Assembly (NCBI RefSeq): GCF_000717715.1 | Contig: NZ_JOAI01000051.1 | Location: 1-64,000, forward strand | Direction: 5' to 3' | DNA from: Streptomyces sp. NRRL B-24484 | GTDB taxonomy: Bacteria; Actinomycetota; Actinomycetes; Streptomycetales; Streptomycetaceae | Length of the DNA: 64,000 nt | Shown: positions 52,227 through 60,397 of the stretch, one piece after another | How the letters are laid out: each line of letters begins with the position of its first letter | Numbering within the stretch: the stretch's first letter is position 1 | The notes under the pieces: generated by a model | Told to the model about the DNA's origin: nothing | Database searches by the model: none | The model's input: only the letters and a program-made list of their open reading frames with translations | Made by a program: the position numbers and the translations under genes

Positions 52227-53288
52227 TCAGGCGGATCCGCGGACGGCGTCCCTCGGCACGTCCTCGACGTCCACGCCGTCCTCGGCGTCGCGGCCCCCGC
52301 CACTCCCGGTGACCGGGTCGGACGCGCCGGCGGCGGCCACCGTCCGCTCAGGTGCCGGTGCCGGGGCGGGCTTGCTGGTCTGGGCCGCGAAGGCGCCCGC
52401 CAGGACCAGTGCGCCGCCGAGCAGCTGCGGCGCGCCGAGGTGCTCGCCGAGCAGCACCCAGGCGAGGACGGTCGCGACCACGGCCTCCAGGTTGGCGACC
52501 ACACCGGCCACCGGCGGGGACAGGTGCTGGACGGCGACCACACCGGTCAGGTAGGCCAGCACGGTCGCGACCAGCACCATCCAGGCGGCGGGCAGCACCG
52601 CGGGCAGGCTGTGGCCGTTCATGGTGACCGAGCCGCCGAGCAGGCTCCAGTCCGCCTGCCACGGCCGGGTGAAGGCGGTGAGCACGACGGCACCGATCAG
52701 CAGGCCGTACGCGCTGACCGCGATCGGGTCGATCGGCTTGTCGCCGCGGCGGCCGGCGTCCGCGAGCACGAAGTAGCCGACCTGGCAGCAGGCCGCGCCG
52801 AGGGCGAAGGCGACGCCGAGCGCGTCGAAGCCGAGCCCGTTCCAGACCTCGACGACGCAGGCCAGGCCGGTGACGGCGACACCGGCGCCGATCGCGGCCC
52901 CGCGCGAGACGGGACGGCGCTGCACGAACTTCACGTAGGCGAGCAGCAGCGGCGGCCCGAGGTACTCGATGAGCAGCGCGACGCCGACCGGGATCCGGGA
53001 GATCGCCGCGAAGTAGCAGGCCTGCACGCCCGCCACGGCCAGCAGGCCGAAGCCGAGCAGCAGACCGGGGCGCTGGCGGACGGCGTCCCGGTGCCGGTAG
53101 GCGAGCGGCAGCAGCACCACGGCGGCACCGGTCACCCGCAGCCACACCACGTGCAGCGGTGAGAGACCCGCCTCGATCAGCGGTTTCGCGGCGGTGCCGG
53201 AGCCGCCGAAGGCGAAGGCCGACACCAGGGCCAGGGAGAGGCCGAGCGAGCCGATGCCACGGGTGGGGGAGGGGGAGGAGCTGCGCAC
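52227..53288 (-). CDS. EamA-family transporter (RhtA-like exporter)
   Basis: A 353-residue drug/metabolite transporter with ten membrane segments in two EamA halves, ending in a disordered Gly/Asp/Glu-rich tail (about 310 on). Landmarks are AFAFGGSGTAAKPLIEAGLSP near the start, VALLIEYLGPPLLLAY, and VVANLEAVVATVLAWVLLGEHL. It resembles RhtA/YddG-type exporters of amino acids or related metabolites. The start is GTG at 53288. A palindromic motif lies about 34 bp upstream of the start (53322-53341), see findings. Confidence 0.85.
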   Translation of the reverse strand: MRSSSPSPTRGIGSLGLSLALVSAFAFGGSGTAAKPLIEAGLSPLHVVWLRVTGAAVVLLPLAYRHRDAVRQRPGLLLGFGLLAVAGVQACYFAAISRIPVGVALLIEYLGPPLLLAYVKFVQRRPVSRGAAIGAGVAVTGLACVVEVWNGLGFDALGVAFALGAACCQVGYFVLADAGRRGDKPIDPIAVSAYGLLIGAVVLTAFTRPWQADWSLLGGSVTMNGHSLPAVLPAAWMVLVATVLAYLTGVVAVQHLSPPVAGVVANLEAVVATVLAWVLLGEHLGAPQLLGGALVLAGAFAAQTSKPAPAPAPERTVAAAGASDPVTGSGGGRDAEDGVDVEDVPRDAVRGSA

Positions 53289-53321
53289 CGACGCATTGTG
53301 CCAGTCCGTGGACGCACTTGG

Positions 53322-53341
53322 TAAGGTGCCATCTCACCTAA
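53322..53341. promoter_or_regulatory. Imperfect palindrome upstream of the EamA gene
   Basis: TAAGGTGCCATCTCACCTAA: the outer AGGTG/CACCT halves are inverted. It resembles DtxR/DmdR-type iron boxes in its outer bases but is one base longer and mismatched in the centre. It would cover the promoter of the EamA exporter. Confidence 0.35.
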
Positions 53342-53430
53342 TGGTCCTGTGCGCCGTCGCGTGCGGGTGGCCCCGGGCCGGTCCCGCAGCGCCGGCGGCC
53401 ACCAACCGGCGGCCGCCGGTCCGCCCCGGG

Positions 53431-55788
53431 CTACCCCCGGGTGCCCGGTGCCGTGCCCGTCCCGCCACCGGTGGAGGTCCCGCCCGAACCGGACCCCGTC
53501 CCGCCCGAACCGGAGCCGGACCCCGTCCCCGAGCCGTAGCCGAGCAGACCGCCCCCGCCGCCCGTGCTGCCGCCCGAGCCCGTTCCGCCGCCCGAGGTGC
53601 CCGTCCCCGTCCCGGTGCCGGGGCGGCCCGCGCCCGGCACCGCGGCACCCTTCGACGCCCACGGGCGCTCGGGCTGCTCGCTGGGAACCGCCTCGGCCGG
53701 CGCACTGGCCGTCGGCGAGGACGGCGCGACGGACGGTGCTGCCGGGGCGCTGCCGGTCGGCGACGGCTCGGCCGGCCGGGTGCGCACCTGCTTCGGCGCC
53801 GTGAAGTCGGAGACCGGCTCGCCGGCCAGCGCGGCCTTCATGTAGGCGGCCCAGATCAGCGTCGGGTAGCGGCCGCCCGCGGCCTCGCCGGTGCCGCCGA
53901 CCCCGTCCAGGGTGACCTGGGCGCCGGTGGCCGGGTCCTGGCCGAACAGCGCGACGGCCGTGACCAGCTCGGGGGTGTAGCCGACGAACCAGACCGACCG
54001 GGAGTTGTCGGTGGTGCCGGTCTTGCCGGCGACCGGCCGGTTCAGGGCGCCCGCCCGCCAGCCGGTGCCGCCCGGGTCGTCGACGACGCCCTGCAGCATC
54101 GCGGTGGTGGCCCGGGCCGCCTCGGCGCCGACCGCCTGGGTGGTGCTGTGCGCCGGCAGCGGCACCTGCTCGCCCTCCACGCCGACGGACTTCACCAGCC
54201 ACGGGGTGATCTGCTTGCCGTCGTTGTCGAGCGCCGCGTACGCCCCGGCCATCTGCAGCACGCTGGGTGTGGCCGCGCCGAGCGGGATCGACGGGACGGC
54301 GGACAGCCCCGGGGTGTCGGCGGGCAGGCCGAGCGCGACGGCGGTCCTCCGGACGGTCTCCAGCCCGGTGTCCTGCGCGAGCTGCGCGTAGACGGAGTTG
54401 ACCGACCAGTCGGTGGCCTGCTGCAGGGTGATCTGCCCGTAGTCCTTGCCGCCCTCGTTCGGCGGGGCGTACGGCGTGCCGGTGCCGCCGCGGACGGGCC
54501 GCCCGCTGGTGCCGTCGTACACGGTGTCGGCGGTGATCCGGCGGCCGGCCTGGGTGCGGGCCTCGCTGTCCATCGCGGCGGCCAGCGCGATCGCCTTGAA
54601 GGTGGAGCCGGCCTGGTAGTCCTGCCGGGTCGCGTTGTCGATCCAGTGCCGGGTGGCGTCGCTGCCGCCGTAGAGCGCGAGCACCGCCCCGGTCCTCGGG
54701 TCCAGCGAGACGGCGCCGGCCTGGGCGTCGGCGTCCTTCTTGCGCTTCGCCGGGTCGAGGTTGTCGGTGAGCTGGCCGCGGACGGCGGCCTGCAGCTGGC
54801 GCTCCCGCTCGGCGTCCACGGTCAGGGTGATCGTGTAGCCGCCCTGGGCGAGCTGGGCGTCGCTCAGGACGTGCTGCGAGGTCAGGTAGTCGGTCGCGGC
54901 GGCGACCAGGTAGCCGGCCTGACCGGAGAGACCGGGAGCGCTCTTCGGCTGCTGCACCTCGGGGAAGGCGGTGGCGGTCCGCTCCGCGGCGGACAGCCAG
55001 TGCTCCTGCACCATGCCGTCCAGCACGTAGTTCCAGCGGTTCGTCGCGTTCTGCCTGCCCTGCGGGGTGGCGGTGGCGACGTCGTACGCGCTGGGCGCGT
55101 TCAGCAGCGCCGCCAGGTAGGCGCCCTGGGCGGCGTCCAGCCGGTCCGCGTCGATCCCGAAGTACGCCTGCGCGGCCGCCTGGATGCCGTAGGCGCCGCG
55201 TCCGTAGTACGCGGTGTTGAGGTACCCGGCGAGGACGTCGTCCTTGCTCTCCGTCGCGTCCACCTTGATCGCGATGAAGAGCTCCTTCACCTTGCGGGTG
55301 ACGCTCTGCTTCTGGCTGAGGTAGGTGTTCTTGACGTACTGCTGGGTGATCGTCGAGCCGCCCTGGGTGGCCTTGCCGGTCGCGGTGTTGAACGCGGCCC
55401 GGGTCAGGCCCTGCAGGTTGACGGCGCCCTCGTGATAGAAGTTGCGGTCCTCGGCGGCCAGGGCGGCGTGCCGGGCGGCGGGGGAGATCCGGTCGAGCGG
55501 CACGTTCTGCCGGTTGGTCTGGCCGGTCCGGGCGATCAGCGTGCCGTCGGAGTACAGCCAGGTGTTGCTCTGCGCCGTCGCGGCGGCGTGCGCGTCCGGC
55601 ACCTGCACCAGGGTCAGCCCCAGCGCGAAGAGGCCGACCGCGAGCAGCACCGCCGCCACCGAGCCGGCCAGCGCCGTCCGCCAGGTCGGGACCAGCCGCC
55701 GCCAGCCGGTGCGCCGCTGTCCCGTCCGGCGGCCGGACCACCGTCCCCGGGGCGCGCCGGGACCGCTCTGCTGCGAAGTACGGGGCAC
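53431..55788 (-). CDS. Class A penicillin-binding protein, second copy
   Basis: A 785-residue bifunctional peptidoglycan synthase. One membrane helix (about 38-62) follows a basic N-terminus. The GT51 domain has catalytic E113 in AAEDRNFY and GGSTITQQ at 143-150. The transpeptidase domain has S395-T-F-K398, S462-V-N and K589-T-G-T-T. From about 665 the protein is Pro/Ser/Thr-rich and ends in a Gly/Ser/Thr-rich tail with many GSG/GTG repeats. The GTG at 55788 follows AGGAAGGGAA; the frame upstream to 55896 is not PBP-like. It is clearly paralogous to the PBP at 16-18.7 kb, which has a Pro/Lys tail instead. Confidence 0.95.
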   Translation of the reverse strand: MPRTSQQSGPGAPRGRWSGRRTGQRRTGWRRLVPTWRTALAGSVAAVLLAVGLFALGLTLVQVPDAHAAATAQSNTWLYSDGTLIARTGQTNRQNVPLDRISPAARHAALAAEDRNFYHEGAVNLQGLTRAAFNTATGKATQGGSTITQQYVKNTYLSQKQSVTRKVKELFIAIKVDATESKDDVLAGYLNTAYYGRGAYGIQAAAQAYFGIDADRLDAAQGAYLAALLNAPSAYDVATATPQGRQNATNRWNYVLDGMVQEHWLSAAERTATAFPEVQQPKSAPGLSGQAGYLVAAATDYLTSQHVLSDAQLAQGGYTITLTVDAERERQLQAAVRGQLTDNLDPAKRKKDADAQAGAVSLDPRTGAVLALYGGSDATRHWIDNATRQDYQAGSTFKAIALAAAMDSEARTQAGRRITADTVYDGTSGRPVRGGTGTPYAPPNEGGKDYGQITLQQATDWSVNSVYAQLAQDTGLETVRRTAVALGLPADTPGLSAVPSIPLGAATPSVLQMAGAYAALDNDGKQITPWLVKSVGVEGEQVPLPAHSTTQAVGAEAARATTAMLQGVVDDPGGTGWRAGALNRPVAGKTGTTDNSRSVWFVGYTPELVTAVALFGQDPATGAQVTLDGVGGTGEAAGGRYPTLIWAAYMKAALAGEPVSDFTAPKQVRTRPAEPSPTGSAPAAPSVAPSSPTASAPAEAVPSEQPERPWASKGAAVPGAGRPGTGTGTGTSGGGTGSGGSTGGGGGLLGYGSGTGSGSGSGGTGSGSGGTSTGGGTGTAPGTRG

Positions 55789-55857
55789 CGGAGTTCCCTT
55801 CCTGCGAGCCCCGCAAAGGTCGCTCACCCGTCGGACGGCATGGACCGTCCCACCCTG

Positions 55858-55894
55858 CCTGATCGACTTGTCAGGCGTTAGGGACTTATGTCCC
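55858..55894. promoter_or_regulatory. Inverted repeats upstream of the second PBP gene
   Basis: CCTGA/TCAGG (55858-55862 with 55871-55875) and the 14-bp GGGACTTATGTCCC (55881-55894) lie 70-106 bp before the PBP start. On the plus strand the second repeat is followed by ATTTTTCC and could also terminate. They are probably the promoter or operator of the PBP gene, which has an A+T-rich patch here. Confidence 0.45.
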
Positions 55895-56030
55895 ATTTTT
55901 CCTTACCGTTCCCTCACCTCGCGGCGGCCGCCCCGCCGACCCGCCGGTGCCGCTCCGCCGCCCTCCGCGCCCGCCGCCCCGCCGTGGCGGGGCGGATAGG
56001 GTGCCCGGACCCGCCCGCACGAGGAGCACC

Positions 56031-56855
56031 ATGGCCCGCCCGAGCATCCTGTACGTGACCGACCTCACCTATCCGGCCCGCGGCCGGCGTTACGGCGACG
56101 AGGACACCCACCTCTCCGCCGCGCTGCGCACCGACTTCGCCGTCGCCCTCTGCCACCCGCTGGATGCGGCCGGCCTGATGGACTCCTTCGACGGCGTCGT
56201 GGTGCGCAACAGCGGCCCGGTGCTGCACTACCAGGAGCAGTACGACGCCTTCCGGGCCGAGGCGCTGCGGCGCGGCACCCGTGTGTTCAACGAGCTGACC
56301 GGCCGTGCGGACATGGCCGGGAAGCAGTACCTGCTCGACCTGTCGGCCGCCGGCCACCCGGTCATCCCGACCGCGGAGGCCCCGGACGAGCTGGACCGCC
56401 TCCCCGACGTCGCCGAGTACGTGGCCAAGCCCAAGCTCGGCGCCGACTCCATCGGCCTGGAGGTCGTCGGCCCGGACCGGATCGCCGGGATCGCCGCCGC
56501 CGGCGGCATGCTCATCCAGCCCAGGATCGACTTCCGCTACGAGGTGTCCTTCTACTTCGTCGACCGGGAGTTCCAGTACGCCCTGCACACCCCCGACAAG
56601 GACGTGCGCTGGCAGCTCGCGCCCTACCGCCCGAGCGCGGAGGACCTCGCCTTCGCCCGGCGCTTCGTGGCCTGGAACACCATCGACCACGGCATCCAGC
56701 GCGTCGACGCCTGCCGCACCGCCGACGGCGACCTGCTGCTGGTCGAACTGGAGGACCTCAACCCGTACCTCTCGCTCGACCTCCTGGAGGCCGGCCAGCG
56801 CGAGTCGTTCACGGCCGCGATGAAGGACTCCCTGCACCGCCTGCTGCGCCGCTGA
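56031..56855 (+). CDS. ATP-grasp protein (glutathione synthetase-like)
   Basis: A 274-residue enzyme with the ATP-grasp fold, probably joining a carboxylate to an amine with ATP. Visible elements are the N-terminal Rossmann-like part (ILYVTDLTYPARGRRYGDED), YVAKPKLGADSIGLEVV with the ATP-binding Lys, and the metal-binding end (LLLVELEDLNPYLSLD). It is close to RimK/glutathione synthetase-type families, but there is no close neighbour such as a ligase partner or precursor peptide. The substrate is unknown. The ATG at 56031 is behind GAGGAG. It ends 20 bp before the direct repeat with the truncated tRNA-Lys. Confidence 0.75.
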   Translation: MARPSILYVTDLTYPARGRRYGDEDTHLSAALRTDFAVALCHPLDAAGLMDSFDGVVVRNSGPVLHYQEQYDAFRAEALRRGTRVFNELTGRADMAGKQYLLDLSAAGHPVIPTAEAPDELDRLPDVAEYVAKPKLGADSIGLEVVGPDRIAGIAAAGGMLIQPRIDFRYEVSFYFVDREFQYALHTPDKDVRWQLAPYRPSAEDLAFARRFVAWNTIDHGIQRVDACRTADGDLLLVELEDLNPYLSLDLLEAGQRESFTAAMKDSLHRLLRR

Positions 56856-56874
56856 CCCGGAACGTCGGCGCAGC

Positions 56875-56973
56875 CCCGGGGAACGCCGAAGGCCCCCCGC
56901 TTCCGCGAGGGGCCTTCGACCGTCTGTGCGCCGCCAGGGACTCGAACCCCGGACCCGCTGATTAAGAGTCAGC
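56875..56973. repeat. 99-bp direct repeat, copy 1
   Basis: It is identical to 57039-57137 (offset 164 bp). It contains a hairpin (56887-56896 with 56909-56918) that would terminate a minus-strand tRNA, plus the 3' part of a tRNA-Lys gene. The repeats are separated by 65 bp (56974-57038). Confidence 0.93.
56927..56973 (-). pseudogene. Truncated tRNA-Lys (CUU), copy 1
   Basis: The minus strand holds the anticodon stem-loop (GCTGA, loop CTCTTAA, TCAGC; anticodon CTT), variable loop, T arm (TTCGAGT) and the acceptor 3' strand (GGCGGCGC plus discriminator A) of a streptomycete tRNA-Lys. Everything 5' of the anticodon stem (acceptor 5' strand and D arm) is missing; the preceding sequence does not pair with the acceptor. 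It is therefore not a functional tRNA as read here. Confidence 0.85.
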
Positions 56974-57038
56974 AATACACGGTTCCGAGGGGCCTCCCGC
57001 ACCATCCGGCGGCCGCCCGCGGCCCGCGGTGGGTGCCG

Positions 57039-57137
57039 CCCGGGGAACGCCGAAGGCCCCCCGCTTCCGCGAGGGGCCTTCGACCGTCTGTGCGCCGCCA
57101 GGGACTCGAACCCCGGACCCGCTGATTAAGAGTCAGC
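57039..57137. repeat. 99-bp direct repeat, copy 2
   Basis: Perfect copy of 56875-56973, including the hairpin and the 47-bp tRNA-Lys 3' part. Both copies end at the same base, the first base of the anticodon stem (position 27 in tRNA numbering). Confidence 0.93.
57091..57137 (-). pseudogene. Truncated tRNA-Lys (CUU), copy 2
   Basis: Identical 47-bp 3' portion as in copy 1. The next 26 bases on its 5' side (57138-57163 read on the minus strand) are G+C-rich and do not resemble a D arm or complement the acceptor. No intact tRNA-Lys is found in the window. Confidence 0.85.
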
Positions 57138-57551
57138 CCCGGCGGCTGGCCCGGCGGCTGCCCGGAGGCGACCGGCGACGACAGGGCGGCGGCGACCGCG
57201 CGCCGGCAGGCAGCGCGGTGATCACGAGGCGGCCGCGGCGCACGGGGCCGTGCGGAGAGACCGCCCCCGTGTTCCGACCTCCGCCTTGACCTTCCGCGTT
57301 GCCCGCAGACCGCCCGTGTCGTCGTTCCAGTCGCCAGGGAATCTAGCGGGCGAACCGGGAGGGAGCGGAACACCTCGGCGGGCACACGCCGCGCCGCACG
57401 GTCCTGTCACCCGGTTCGCGCACTCCGCCGTCAGCCGGGGTTGACGGTGGTCCGCCCGGCGGCACCGCTGCCCCGGATGCGTGCGCACGGCCTGCGGGAA
57501 TGCCAGGATCACGGGGCAGAGCCCCGGTCCGAACTCCCCGAAGGCGGCACC
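57138..57551. other. Gene-free region after the tRNA-Lys fragments
   Basis: I see no gene, integrase, transposase or intact tRNA half. A spurious frame through the tRNA fragment translates to a GTRTPDPLIKSQ-like string and is not a gene. TTGACG at about 57440 could be a -35 element for the LtrA gene; its ribosome site is weak (GAAGG near 57539). Confidence 0.5.
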
Positions 57552-58775
57552 ATGACCAGCGAAGCGGACGGGCCGCCGACCGCGGCGGCCGGCACCCCCG
57601 CCCACCTCCAGCACGCCCGCCCGGTCCGGCGGATGGCCCCCCGCTCGCGCAGCGAACCGCACCGCACCGCCACCCCGCTGGAGCTCTTCTTCGACCTCTG
57701 CTTCGTGGTCGCCGTCGCCCAGGCCGGGGTCCAGCTCGCGCACGCCCTCGCCGAGGGCCACGCCGCCACCGGCGTCCCGCGCTACCTGTTCGTCTTCTTC
57801 GCCATCTGGTGGGCCTGGATGAACTTCACCTGGTTCGCCTCCGCGTACGACGTCGACGACGTCCCGTACCGCCTGACCACCCTGGTGCAGATCACCGGTG
57901 TGCTGGTGCTCGCGGCCGGCGTGCCCCGGATGTTCCAGAACCAGGACCTGGTGCTCTCGGTGGTCGGCTACGTGCTGATGCGCTTCGCCATGGTCACCCA
58001 GTGGCTGCGCGCCGCCGCCTGCGAGACCGGGGCGGCCCGCACCGTCGCCCTGCGCTACGCCCTCGGCATCACCCTCTGCCAGATCGGCTGGGGGCTGATC
58101 CTGCTCGTCCCGCACGCCGCCTACGCGTACGTCATCCCGCTCGGCATCCTGGCCGAGCTGGCGGTGCCGGTGCTGGCCGAGCGCAGCGCGCAGACCACCT
58201 GGCACCCGCACCACATCGCCGAGCGGTACGGCCTGTTCACCCTGATCGTGCTCGGCGAGACGGTGGCCGCCGCGACCCTCGCCGTGCAGACCGCGCTGGA
58301 CGAGCACGAGGCGATCGGCGACCTGCTGCCGATCGCCGCCGGCGGCGTGCTGCTCTGCTTCGCCGCCTGGTGGATCTACTTCGCCGAGCCCGTGCACGGC
58401 CGGCTGCGTTCCAACCGGCAGGCCTTCCTCTGGGGCTACGGGCACTACCTGGTGCTCGGTTCGGCGGCCGCGATCGGCGCGGGCCTGGAGGTGACGGTGG
58501 AGTTCTCCGTCCACCAGGCGCACATCGGCGCGGTGGCCGCAGCCGCGGCGGTGACCGTGCCGGCCGCGCTCTACCTGTTCACGGTCTGGCTGCTGCAGTC
58601 CCGGCACTTCAAGCAGGGTGCCGAGCAGGCGGTGCTGCCGGCCGCCGCGGTCGCCGTGCTGGCCTGCACCGCCCTCGGCCGCGACGCCGTCCTCGCGGCC
58701 GGCCTGGTCGCCGCCGCCACCGTGGCCGTCGGCATCGCCCTGCGCGCCCGCCGCCTCAACCACCGCCCGGCCTGA
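57552..58775 (+). CDS. LtrA family membrane protein, copy 2
   Basis: A 407-residue LtrA-family membrane protein. Family motifs are ATPLELFFDLCFVVAVAQAGVQ near residue 38 and HPHHIAERYGLFTLIVLGETV near 218 (split), with about eleven hydrophobic segments. It is diverged from the copy at 32.7-34.0 kb, with different loops, and does not look like a recent duplicate. The ATG at 57552 is used; an upstream in-frame start lacks family similarity. Function unknown. The pentapeptide-repeat gene follows after 101 bp. Confidence 0.88.
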   Translation: MTSEADGPPTAAAGTPAHLQHARPVRRMAPRSRSEPHRTATPLELFFDLCFVVAVAQAGVQLAHALAEGHAATGVPRYLFVFFAIWWAWMNFTWFASAYDVDDVPYRLTTLVQITGVLVLAAGVPRMFQNQDLVLSVVGYVLMRFAMVTQWLRAAACETGAARTVALRYALGITLCQIGWGLILLVPHAAYAYVIPLGILAELAVPVLAERSAQTTWHPHHIAERYGLFTLIVLGETVAAATLAVQTALDEHEAIGDLLPIAAGGVLLCFAAWWIYFAEPVHGRLRSNRQAFLWGYGHYLVLGSAAAIGAGLEVTVEFSVHQAHIGAVAAAAAVTVPAALYLFTVWLLQSRHFKQGAEQAVLPAAAVAVLACTALGRDAVLAAGLVAAATVAVGIALRARRLNHRPA

Positions 58776-58876
58776 GGCCCACCGAGCCGCCACCGACCAC
58801 CGGCGGGGCCGCGGGTTGTCGGTGGCGGCTGCCAGGATGGCGGCAGCAGCCCGTCCCCGCACAGATCGGCCCCGCC

Positions 58877-59527
58877 ATGCCCGCCGTCCCCGAGCAGCTC
58901 GCCGACCTCCCGTACGCCGAGCTGCTGAGCCCGCACACCGGCCGGCTCCACGGCGACGGGCGCTACGACACCGTGCACTTCGACGGCGGCACGTACGACG
59001 GCCGGGCGGGCGGCGCCGGCTTCCTGGAGTGCGCCTTCACCGGGGTCGAGCTGGACGGCACCGGCCTGCGCCACGCCCGCTTCAACGAGGTCTGGCTGCA
59101 GGGCTGCCGCCTGGTCGGCGCCGACCTCGCCGAGAGCGAGTGGCAGGACGCGACCCTCCTCGGCTCGGTGCTCGCCGGGATCTCCTGGTACGGCTCGGCG
59201 CTGCGCCGGGTGGTGCTGCGCGGCTGCAAGCTGGAGGCGGTCAACCTGCGCGGCGCCGTCCTGCGGGACGTCGTCTTCGAGGACTGCCTGCTGCGCGACG
59301 TCGACCTCGGCGAGGCGAAGCTGACCTCGGTGTCGGTGCCGGGCTCCACCCTCGACGGGGTCCGGTTCGCCGGCGCCCGGATGGAGAAGGTGGACCTGCG
59401 CGGTGCGGCGGCGCTGGGCCTGCCCGACGCCCACCTCGGCCTCTCCGGCGCCGTCCTGAACACCGGCCAGCTGTTCGAGCTGGCCCCGCTCTTCGCCCAG
59501 GCCCTCGGCATCACCGTCAAGGACTGA
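58877..59527 (+). CDS. Pentapeptide-repeat protein
   Basis: A 216-residue protein with about 20 degenerate A(D/N)LxX repeats from residue 35 to 195 (for example DLAESEWQDATLLGS and KLEAVNLRGAVLRDVVFED). They should form a right-handed quadrilateral beta-helix. Some such proteins mimic DNA and protect gyrase, but many have no known role; no resistance context is visible here. The start is the ATG at 58877; the longer frame overlaps the LtrA gene. It probably forms a unit with the LtrA gene. Confidence 0.8.
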   Translation: MPAVPEQLADLPYAELLSPHTGRLHGDGRYDTVHFDGGTYDGRAGGAGFLECAFTGVELDGTGLRHARFNEVWLQGCRLVGADLAESEWQDATLLGSVLAGISWYGSALRRVVLRGCKLEAVNLRGAVLRDVVFEDCLLRDVDLGEAKLTSVSVPGSTLDGVRFAGARMEKVDLRGAAALGLPDAHLGLSGAVLNTGQLFELAPLFAQALGITVKD

Positions 59528-59555
59528 GCGGGCGGGCGACGGGCCGCCCGGAGGA

Positions 59556-60212
59556 TCAGAGCGCGGCGAGCGCCTCCGCGACCGTCCGGTCGCCCGACAT
59601 CAGTTCCAGGGTCCGCCCGACCGCGGGCGCGGGCTCGGTGAGCAGGGCGGCCAGCACCGCCGCCACGTCCGCCCGCGGCACCGGGCCGCGTCCGACGGCA
59701 TCGCCGAGCCGGACGAGGCCGGTGGGCGGTGCGTCGGTGAGCGGGCCGGGGCGGAGCACCGTCCAGTCCAGTGCGGTGCGCCGCCGCAGGTCGTCGTCGG
59801 CGGCGCCCTTGGCACGCAGGTAGGCGCCGAAGACCGGGTCCGACCCGTCCGGTGCGGAGGCGTCCGCGCCGATCGAGGAGATCATCAGGTAGCGCCGGAC
59901 GCCGGCGAGTTCTGCGGCGTCGGCGAGCAGGGCGGCGGCCGCGCGGTCCACGGTGTCCTTGCGGGCGGCGCCGCTGCCCGGCCCCGCGCCGGCCGCGAAC
60001 ACCACCGCGTCGGCCCCGTCCAGGACGGCGGCGAGCGTCTTCGGGTCCGTGGCCTCCAGGTCGAGGACGACCGGCTCGGCGCCGCGCTGCCGCAGGTCGT
60101 CGGCGTGTTCGGTGCGCCGGACGAGCCCGACCGGGGTGTCCCCGCGGTCGGCGAGCAGCTGCTCTAGGTGCAGGGCGATCCGTCCGTGTCCACCGGCGAT
60201 GACGATGCGCAT
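59556..60212 (-). CDS. NAD(P)-binding protein, atypical SDR type
   Basis: A 218-residue Rossmann-fold protein. The nucleotide-binding start is MRIVIAGGHGRIALHLEQLL, followed by VVLDLEATD, AVVFAAGAG and the YLMISSIGAD region. No YxxxK catalytic pair is seen where classical SDRs have it, so it fits the NAD(P)H-binding atypical SDR group (NmrA-like). The role is unknown. The ATG at 60212 is used; the longer frame upstream is not Rossmann-like. It is divergent from the phospholipase gene with 185 bp between. Confidence 0.82.
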   Translation of the reverse strand: MRIVIAGGHGRIALHLEQLLADRGDTPVGLVRRTEHADDLRQRGAEPVVLDLEATDPKTLAAVLDGADAVVFAAGAGPGSGAARKDTVDRAAAALLADAAELAGVRRYLMISSIGADASAPDGSDPVFGAYLRAKGAADDDLRRRTALDWTVLRPGPLTDAPPTGLVRLGDAVGRGPVPRADVAAVLAALLTEPAPAVGRTLELMSGDRTVAEALAAL

Positions 60213-60397
60213 ACCGGCCACGCTATCCCCGTTCACCGTCCGGTCGCCGGGCGACGCGGCGGCGAACAGTCCGTCAAACTTCCGGCACGGCCATGGCCAT
60301 GGCACCCCGCCCTGCGTGACGATTCTCCGCGACCGATGGCACGGCAACGTGTTCATACAACATCACCGGACATCATCACCGAAGGGACGGCGGCCCG

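Noticed and set aside
53322..53341. A definite DmdR/IdeR iron box
   Set aside because: It is 20 bp with a wrong centre against the 19-bp consensus. Kept only as a weak motif.
57029..57289. Open frame translating to a GTRTPDPLIKSQ-like peptide
   Set aside because: This string is the well-known false translation of the antisense of a tRNA gene. The frame runs through the truncated tRNA-Lys and has no ribosome site.
60213..60397. PHO box before the phospholipase gene
   Set aside because: One GTTCACC half-site is present near 60231, but the required 11-bp direct repeats are poor. Not enough for a call.
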